Source: Megamerina dolium (Eukaryota; Arthropoda; Insecta; Diptera; Megamerinidae). Taken from it: 64,000 nucleotides of DNA. Positions within the stretch are counted from its first letter, which is position 1; each line of letters begins with the position of its first letter. The notes under the pieces were generated by a model, which had not been told where the DNA came from, did not search any database, and saw only the letters and a list, made by a program, of their open reading frames with translations. Made by a program: the position numbers and the translations under genes. Shown piece after piece: positions 56,503 to 64,000 of the stretch. Location: the NCBI GenBank assembly GCA_963854835.1, contig OY978530.1:42057751-42121750 (forward strand), given 5' to 3'.

Positions 56503-57589
56503 TATGGAATAAAATTCGAAGTGTTACATACATATATATAGTTACTGGTAATTCGATGATTATGGTGTCCCTGATGACGATATTCTTCTTGCTGGTTGTT
56601 GTGTGCTGTACTTAGCTTTTTTAATAGTTTTGTTGCAGCATTTGTTGTTGAAGTCTAGTGATGAAAACAGTAACTCCCTCTTTATCAAAGTTCGGTTTTT
56701 GTTTCAGCAATGAGAGCGAAATTATTTACATTGGGTTGATCTTTTGGCTGTTTTGTCATGGAAGCGTTATCTGGATTATTATTGTGGTTTAAGTGAAAGT
56801 TGGTTTGGTGTGCTTGTGGGTTGATGCTGGTGTCTAATGCGTCCAATGGTTTGATTCGAAAGAAATTTTTTTTTATGGAATGGTATAAACAATAGCTTGA
56901 ATTGTGGGTTTTGTGTGTACCACACTGCTATGCAATATTCTCGATGTGAAAGTCTGTACTCCTGGTGTAAGTGTTTAATGATTGGAGCAATAATGAATAT
57001 CTAATTTTGATTCTGTTGTTTGTTATTTTCTTCTGATGTGTATCAAAATCCATTGTCACTGATAAATACAGTAGCTGAAATATTTTATTTGGTTGTGGTT
57101 GCATAGCTATTATTGTTAATGTCTCTTTGCTACGTCGAGCTGGCTACGTATTCCAAATTTATTGGTTGTAAATTTTATTGTTTTGTAAGTTTCTATGGGT
57201 ATTCGCTGTACTGGGCCAGCTTTGTTTTCTGCTCTCTGTTATTTACTACGTCAAGGATAGATTTGTGTCATCATTTTCTTGGTTGTTACTGTTGTTAAAG
57301 CTGTTAATGTTGCTGTGTTGGCATCTCTCAAAATTTCACTGTATGAGTTTATATTGGACATACTTGACTCTCTTGTGTTTGTAGGGGTATTACCATATTC
57401 TTTTTTAATAATAGTTCACTTACATCTACTATATATATTATAACTACTATATCTACTATATCACTTATTTAGTTAATTATAATATAATAATAATATAGTT
57501 ATTATACCATATGAAAATAATTTTTTTGCAATATACATTTATTATATATACCTTATTTTCTAAAAGGTATTAAAAATGCATATAAAGAA
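56503..57589. other. About 1.1 kb with no convincing gene
   Basis: Short frames on both strands only. On the - strand, 56900-56640 reads as a low-complexity Asn/Gln/His-rich stretch (HLNHNNNPDNASMTKQPKD, then NNFALIAETKTEL) that could be the start of a LINE ORF1, but no knuckles or RT follow. The rest is AT-rich with short ATATAT runs. Confidence 0.4.
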
Positions 57590-57952
57590 AAATAAAATAA
57601 ATATGTGGCACATAAACCCCCGAATGGCTCATTGGCCGAGCTTCTCTTCCATTACTGTTGTGCGTGTTAAATTTTGGACAGTATTAGAAGGGACCTACTT
57701 TTCTTAGCAGGTCCCGAACGGCAAAAGCCTTGTGACATCACTTTTTCTGAGTTTTGTCACAGAGCACTTTTAGATGCTTTTTCATGGCAAGTTGTTGCAG
57801 TCGAAAGAATTGCCAATTGCTTGCCGACAGGTAGGTACCATCCGAAAGAAAAATCCTTTCGATATTAAATTTGTTATGCATGAGCTGCGGATTGAACCAC
57901 GACCTACAAATCAGAAGGTCAACACACTAACCACTGAGCTACGGCACCCACA
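57590..57952 (-). mobile_element. tRNA-derived SINE, copy S8
   Basis: Near full length on the - strand with the head at 57880-57952 (complement of CACTGAGCTACGGCACCC at 57934-57951) and the tail at 57590-57610. The B box is slightly degraded (complement of GGATTGAACCACG). Flanked on the right by the long (TA)n tract, which hides any target duplication. Confidence 0.88.
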
Positions 57953-57975
57953 TATATATTTCATTTAATTTTTAC

Positions 57976-58161
<186 letters not shown>

Positions 58162-58274
58162 CGCAGAAGAGGAAGACCTAACCTGCGGTTAGCCAGAGAT
58201 GGCTGGCGAAGCATGTTATTTTCGGCCTAAATCGATATTCGGTTGCTATGGCCACATAAGTAAGTAAGTAAGTA
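58162..58274 (+). mobile_element. LINE-B 3' end fragment with TAAG tail
   Basis: Reads RRRGRPNLR, then after an internal deletion [12 protein letters not shown], then the 3' UTR (CGGCCTAAATCGATATTCGG) and the tail (CATAAGTAAGTAAGTAAG, 58253-58270), which passes directly into (TA)n. About 110 bp. Confidence 0.85.
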
Positions 58275-58283
58275 TATATATAT

Positions 58284-58509
<226 letters not shown>

Positions 58510-58760
58510 GTTCGCGAATCGAAGTTCTAATTCCGCTGGTTCAAATAAATAACAAATTTCAGAGTAACATGGTATGTTTCCATAGAATAATGAGCTTTAT
58601 TGATTTACTATAATTACTAAGAAGAACACATTGTGTGTGTTGCTGTCCAGTTACAGAACGGAAGTGAAGTGAAGAGTACGAATACTGATATGAATAATGA
58701 CGAATAACAGTGAGAAATGTCATCTCATTTGCGTGCAGAGTTGCACCTTTAGGTAGTCGC

Positions 58761-58977
<217 letters not shown>

Positions 58978-59304
58978 TAATAGATCTTTTGTGTCAGACT
59001 ACATTTATATTTATGTGATCCACTTGATTGCAATTGTACTCTCTACTATACCCTATTGGTATAGTTGCCATTTATGTCATCTAGTCCTTATCTACCTAGA
59101 TGTCCCTAGTCTAAAGAAAGGAAGCAACTGACACCCATGTCCTTCCAGGATCTTTTCGGCCTTGCGGATGAAGTTTAGAATGTCCCTAGCAGAGGTATTT
59201 TTTATTACTTCCGGATCCAAATGATCACGATGAAATATGCTCACCCTTGTTTTTTCTAACGCAATACTTACTTACTTATGTGGCCATAACAACCGAATAT
59301 CGAT

Positions 59305-60324
59305 TTATCCCGAAAATAACATGCTTCGCCAGCCATCTTTGTTCTTCGCTAGCTGGCGCCAGTTCGAAATTCCAAGCGCCGTCAGGTTCTCCAGTACTTG
59401 GTCTTTCCACTGGAGGTTTGGTCTTCCTCTTCTGCGTCGTCCTCTAGCGGGTTCAGAATATAACACCTTCTTAGCTGGAGCGTATTCTTCCATTCGCTCG
59501 ACATGACCTAGCCAGCGCAGCCGCTGGATTTTGATGCGCTTTACTATGTCAATATCGGCATACAGCTCGTACAGCTCATGGTTGTACCTTATTCGGTACT
59601 CTCCACCAACGCAAATAGGTCCAAAGATCTTGCGTAGGACTTTGCTCTCGAAAACTCCAAGCATTCGCTCAACCGAGGTGGAAATTGTCCAGGCTTCAGC
59701 GCCATATGTTAGGACAGGCATGATGAGAGACTTGTAGAGTGTAGTTTTCGTTCTTCGAGAGAGGGTTCGACTTCTCAATTGCTTACTCAGCCCAAAGTAA
59801 CACCTGTTAGCAAGAGTTATCCTACGCATGATCTCCAAGCTGACGTCATTACAGTTGTTGATGCTGGTTCCAAGATAGACAAAGTCCCTTACTACTTCAA
59901 AAGCGTAGTTGTCAACAGTGACGTGCTGTTCAAGACGCCGGGACTCTTTGTTTGTTGACACTAGATACTCCGTCTTGCCCTCGTTCACCGTGAGACCCAT
60001 CCGACGCGACTCTCTTTCCAACTCTGAGAATGCTGCACTGACTGCTCGCGTGTTCATGCCGATTATGTCAATATCGTCGGCATACGCTAACAGCATGACA
60101 CTTTTGTTGAAGATAGTGCCATTATGTCGTAAATCAGCAGCTCGTATTATTTTCTCCATAATAAGATTGAAGAAGTCGCACGATAACGAATCACCTTGTC
60201 TGAAACCCCGTTCGGTATTAAACGGTGCGGAGAGGTCCTTCCCAATTTTCACTGCACAACGGGAGTTATGCAGTGTCATTCTACAAAGTCGAATGAGCTT
60301 TGCAGGAATACCGACCTCAGACAT
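59305..60324 (-). pseudogene. LINE-B reverse transcriptase, palm to C-terminus
   Basis: 340 codons: IPAKLIRLCRMTLHNSRCAV, FRQGDSLSCDFFNLIMEKI, LLAYADDIDIIGMNTRAVSA (catalytic YADD), KTEYLVSTNKESRRLEQHV, FVYLGTSINNCNDVSLEIM, LTYGAEAWTISTSVERML, IKIQRLRWLGHVERMEE and the C-terminus [11 protein letters not shown] stop just upstream (TAA near 60331, where the 31214-31411 copy reads tyrosine, DYLYATM) splits it from the fingers. It is the most complete RT of the family in this window. Confidence 0.9.
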
Positions 60325-60330
60325 TGTTGT

Positions 60331-60810
60331 TTAGAGGTAATCCCTTACCGGACTGTCGAAAGCGGCTTTATAATCAACAAATAGGTGGTGTGTGTCGATC
60401 TGTTTTTCTTGGGTCTTCTCCAGGATTTGGCGCAGTGTGAAAATCTGGTCGATGGTGGATTTACCAGGTCTGAAGCCACACTGATACGGTCCAATCAGGT
60501 TGCTGAGCATAGGCTTCAACCTTTCACACAGTACGCTCGATAGAACCTTGTATGCGATGCTCAGGAGACTTATTCCACGGTAGTTGGCGCAAAATGTGGG
60601 ATCTCTTTTTTTATATACAGGACAGAGAACACTGAACCTCCAATCATCAGGCATGCTTTCATCCGACCATATTCTGCTTATGAGCTGGTGCATGCAGGCG
60701 AGCAGCTCATCGCCTCCGGTCTTAAACAACTCGGCAGGCAGGCCATCAGCACCTGCAGCTTTGTTGTTCTTCAGCCTTAAAATGGCCGTTTCAACCTCGT
60801 CATAGTCGGG
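60331..60810 (-). pseudogene. LINE-B reverse transcriptase, fingers region
   Basis: Reads RLKNNKAAGADGLPAELFKT (about 60715-60785), DESMPDDWRFSVLCPVYKK, CANYRGISLLSIAYKVLSSV, GPYQCGFRPGKSTIDQIFTL, and HHLFVDYKAAFDSPVRDYL (first catalytic Asp in FVDYKAAFD), ending at the TAA shared with the entry for 59305-60324. These are the standard RT blocks 1-3 of non-LTR elements. Confidence 0.88.
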
Positions 60811-61510
60811 TGGTGGAACATCAACACCATCATCTGTAATTGGGGTTATCGGGCATTCTCCTCCACTGGCGGAATTGTTCGTAGCATCGCCATTCAGTAA
60901 CGTGGAGAAGTGTTCCCTCCATAGGCTCAGTACACTCTGGACATCTGTAACCAGATTCCCATTTCCATCACGACAAGAAGAGAGATTTAAACCTACATCA
61001 GGCGCTTGATCTTTTCGAAGAATTTTCGAGTCTCATTCTTGTCGATACACATCTCTATCTCCTCACACTCGCGTCTTTCCAACTCCCTCTTCTTGCGACT
61101 GAAAAGATGTCTCTCTGCACTCCTTTTCTCTCTGTACCGCTCCTTAACAGCTCGCGTTGCGCCTGCACGCAGGGTTTTTCTGTAGGCGACACTCCTGATC
61201 ATACCACTCATTCCTCAGAGACCGGTAGTAACCGATTACCTCCTCGGCAGCAGTAGTCATGGAGTGGGAAATATGTGTCCACCGTGCGCATGTATCATCA
61301 AGTGGGGGAGTGTTCTGCATAAGCCGATCCGATAGTCGAGTGGAAAACGCTAACGCAATACAGTTACACAATACGTTTTCTGTGGTTTCACTCTCTTTAG
61401 ACAGAGCCGGCACTCCATGTCGTCGAGTATGTGTAATATAGTGAGGTGGTACTTTAGGTAGTAGTTACCTGAGAGAAAACTTACAATTTTGCTAATATCT
61501 GCTTTATATA

Positions 61511-62088
61511 CACGGTTCGACACTTATGTATTAAGACTGCCTCTGTAAAACACAATTAAAACACGATATCTGCTAATTTTTCGATAAATTTATTCGAAAT
61601 ATTCTCCTCCTGATTCAATACACTTGTTACATCGATTTAATAGTGATTCGAACGCGTGTTCCAGCTCATTTTTCGGAATTGCCTCCAGTACCCTCGTCGA
61701 AGCCCGTTGTATGGTCTGAATGTCATCAAAGAAGCATCTTTTCAACTTCAGTTTCAGTTTTGGGAACAAAAAGAGATCGCACGGTGCCAAATCAGGTGAA
61801 TACGGCGGGTGATTCAACACACAGACCTGATTCCGAGCAAAAAATTGACGAACAGTGAGTGCTGTGTGTTAAATTTCATATTAAATTTCATATTAAAATT
61901 TCAACATCGCACGAACACGTGTTTTGTAAAATGAATGTCAATAAACATTAAATGTCAACCAAATGCCATGAAATTTTGACAGTTAGTAGAAGAAGGTTGA
62001 AGCTTCAAAACACATGTGCTCACACATAGATGGCGCGTTTGGTTGCTGAGATATGGTTTGAGTCTTAATACATATTTGTGGCACCGTG
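61511..62088 (-). mobile_element. Internally deleted mariner with terminal repeats
   Basis: 578 bp between TA dinucleotides (61509-61510 and 62089-62090), with inverted termini of about 28 bp starting CACGGT and containing ATGTATTAAGACT on both sides. It contains only the transposase C-terminus on the - strand (ALSVRQFFARNQVCVLNHPP, YSPDLAPCDLFLFPKLKLKL, CNKCIESGGEYFE; 61590-61870), with the last catalytic Asp in PCDLFLF. The N-terminus and first two acids are deleted. It interrupts the older R1/LOA/I-type LINE. Confidence 0.9.
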
Positions 62089-62565
62089 TATATTGCGCAG
62101 CTCCCTGTTGTAGGTAAAAGGCCCTTCCAATTGTTTGGCTTGGAGAAGTTGTTGTATTTCTTCCCAATGTGATACCCTAAGGTTATGTTCCCAGTTATTT
62201 ATTCTTGATTTAGCCTCCGCCAGTTGATACTACAGTATGGCTCTGGGCCTATGAGGTTTGCTACTGAAATATATGCTTGCTTGCAATATGTGCGCCTTTG
62301 ATGCCTCTTTTCAAATTTATCCTCTCACAGATTGAAATTGCTTGAATTTCAGCCTGAAAGACACTAGGCCATCTGCTCATTGGTTCTGAAATTTTGGTGT
62401 TGGGTCCGTACATTACCGCACCGACTCAAGAGTCTGTTTTTGACCTATCTGTGAACCATTTCAGACTTCTAGGATCGACCCAAGGTCCTCCAAAGTCTCA
62501 TTCATCACGGTCTGAGATGATAATCTTCTATTCACGATCAAATTGTCGTTTTAAGATCAAAAAGT

Positions 62566-63219
62566 CTGTTATTGAACATATAATCTTTTGATCAGATATG
62601 TTTTTCAAAATATTCATATCTATTTGTATTCGATTTTAGTTTTGTTTGTTTTGTATTCAACCTAGCTAACCTATTGCTTATTTATCATATTCCGTCATAT
62701 AAATCGTAACGTGTTCTTACTATACTGTATTTACTGTATATTTCTAACCCTCTAGTTGTCCTTTCCTTAAAATATTGTACTATTTTTGGATGCATCCTCT
62801 ATACTTAGCCTCGCCCAGTGCACATGAGTATCCACTCATCGAATTACAATTCAACGCGATGAATTGCAACAGATGTCTTTATACGCATGAACCTGCTTCT
62901 TTCTAATTTGCAATATATTCTAAATTTTTACATTAATTCCATAACTTCTTGTGTTTCATATCTAAATATTTTAGTTCTTCTTTGCTATGACACTTATTGT
63001 CTCTTTCTATTTGTCTTAATCCCTTCGAAAAATTGCTGCATGATGCTGCATTTTATCCACAGTCTAGTACTTTCCAATTTCTACTTCAGCTATTTCTTTT
63101 GTGTACCTATATTTCATGAAGGACCCTATATTCTTATAGGACATTAATAGAGAAATTTTAAGTATTTTTGTATATATCAATATTTTATTTTATTGCTGTC
63201 AAAAATTAAGTAATAAATG
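62566..63219. other. No recognisable gene
   Basis: AT-rich, many short frames with hydrophobic low-complexity translations on the + strand. No LTR, SINE or LINE signature seen. Confidence 0.4.
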
Positions 63220-64000
63220 AGAGAAAATTGAGCACGTGCTTTGCTAACTTCTTATGACAATAATTAAAACAAAATCAACAACACAAACAAGAAAAAGTAA
63301 AGCGCTCCTACTAGCTTTACTATAGGCCTAGTTAGTATCCTCTTAGCAGTACGGACATCAGCCCCTCAAACATGAGAATCGGGGCACATGTGTTTTGTTG
63401 ACTCGACCTAGCTTCCATTCATTGGCTGGTAACATCTCGTTGGATATAACTACCAAGTCTCCTGCGCAAATTTCCTTTTCCGGATACTTCCACTTGGTGC
63501 GTTTATGCAATTCTTTGAGATACTCTTCCTTGCACCGTATGGAGAAGGATTGGTATATCACTTTAAGCCGTTGCCACCTGTTAAGTGCACTTAATAAGTG
63601 GCCTAAGATATCAGCTTCAGCGGGTGCCAATAACGGTGATCCTATCAAAAAGTGACCAGGTGTAAGTGGAGATAAGCCTGACGGGCTGTCAGACATGGGG
63701 CTTAAAGGCCTTGAGTTAAGACATGCTTCGACGCGTGAAAGTAGCGTGTTGAATTACTCCAGGGTGTATTTCTGATTCGGGGGAAACTTCTTTAGATGGG
63801 CTTTAAAACTTTTCACACCCGCTCCTCACAGACCGCCCATATGTGGGACCCCGGATGGAATGAATCGCCATTCAAGATTTTAATAACTCTGAGACGCCTT
63901 TACGCTATAACGTACATAACGCAAAAATTTGCTCAGCTCGTAGACCAAGAGATGCACCAACAAAAGATGTCCCATTATCAGAGTAAATGATTGCTGACGA
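63220..64000 (-). mobile_element. BEL/Pao relic copy B3 (3' LTR start and integrase C-terminus), runs off the window
   Basis: Matches 33193-35115 without the LINE-B insertion, with only scattered single-base differences. It contains the same pol C-terminal frame (63696-63358, LTPGHFLIGSPLLAPAEADI to VPRFSCLRG) and the same two upstream stops as B2 (a TAA in TLE*FNT at about 63757 and a TGA at about 63830). It starts at the same base as B2's homology (AGAGAAAATTG). It continues beyond 64000. Confidence 0.92.

Larger units (their letters stand above)
59268..61349 (-). mobile_element. LINE-B insertion, longest copy, with 12-bp target duplication
   Basis: Flanked by CTAACGCAATAC (59256-59267 and 61350-61361). 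About 2,080 bp, from the linker after the endonuclease (RRKKRELERRECEEIEM near 61040-61110; HISHSMTTAAEEVIGYYRSL near 61210-61270) through the whole RT to the 3' UTR and TAAG-type tail at 59268-59281. 5'-truncated: no endonuclease. It interrupts an older LINE. With the 5' end seen at 47950-48416 it allows the family's structure to be pieced together. Confidence 0.95.
59040..62565 (-). mobile_element. R1/LOA/I-type LINE ORF2 C-terminus with RNase H, split by LINE-B and a mariner
   Basis: The - strand reads a RNase H region (RSKTDS, then YGPNTKISEPMSRWPSVFQA and EIQAISICERINLKRGIKGA, about 62260-62440), LLQAKQLEGPFTYNREL (near 62095-62150), then across the mariner YKADISKIVSFLSGNYYLKY and DDMECRLCLKRVKPQKT (61370-61510), then across LINE-B SIFHRDHLDPEVIK and ARDILNFIRKAEKILEGHGC (59120-59255). 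Removing the two insertions restores a continuous order, typical of the zinc-binding C-terminus of these LINEs. The RT lies outside or is lost. Confidence 0.78.

Noticed and set aside
56503..57589. Hydrophobic small open frames at 57113-57384
   Set aside because: T-rich low-complexity DNA yields Leu/Phe/Cys-rich frames by chance; no motif or start context.

Overview
This window is eukaryotic and looks like transposon-dense DNA from a dipteran insect. A tephritid fruit fly is my best guess, from the mix of errantivirus-type gypsy elements with env, Jockey, BEL/Pao, a rosa/Visitor-like DD41D mariner, piggyBac and an abundant tRNA-derived SINE; no marker gene proves it. I recognise no host protein-coding gene, rRNA, free tRNA gene or CRISPR array. 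Almost every long open frame is a relic of a mobile element, and most carry stops, frameshifts or deletions.

Layout. 1-6046: a decayed errantivirus (gag-pol-env-LTR, +) whose env is split by a structurally complete DD41D mariner (3860-5164). 6047-9594: fragments of an APE-type LINE ('LINE-B', probably RTE-like), a Jockey piece and a gag piece. 9596-17110: a BEL/Pao pol relic (-) split by a nearly full-length Jockey (10776 to about 15183) and a SINE. 17171-20365: two SINEs, a ruined piggyBac, a mariner scrap and a 294-bp repeat. 20370-28920: a palindromic Ty3/gypsy element ('gypsy-A'): two head-to-head gag-pol-LTR arms meeting at 25602-25611, the whole flanked by ATAT. 28925-30780: another gypsy relic, probably the target of that insertion. 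31160-38640: LINE-B pieces and a BEL/Pao relic (-) carrying a LINE-B insertion with a 12-bp target duplication. 38875-48416: LINE-B, a second errantivirus-like gypsy ('gypsy-C'), and a 2,988-bp inverted duplication (40224-43211 against 45429-48416) with no net length difference between its arms. 48415-51620: (TA)n, a third gypsy-A copy, (TA)n and a SINE. 51690-55600: mariner relics, a repeat with TTATACCC termini and an R1-type LINE end. 55950-58977: SINEs and long (TA)n tracts. 59040-62565: an R1/LOA/I-type LINE end interrupted by both LINE-B (12-bp duplication) and a deleted mariner. 63220-64000: a second copy of the 33193-38640 BEL/Pao relic, running off the window.

The elements act as mutual targets, so relative ages can be read: mariner after errantivirus; Jockey and SINE after BEL; SINE and LINE-B after gypsy-C; LINE-B after duplication of the BEL relic. 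SINEs and LINE-B share the short motif GCCACATA just before their 3' tails and make target duplications of similar length, so LINE-B may have mobilised the SINE. The density and mixed orientation of relics fit pericentromeric heterochromatin or a piRNA-cluster-like locus; that is inference. Long (TA)n tracts sit at several element junctions and could hide assembly joins. All identity statements come from reading the sequence by eye, not from alignments.
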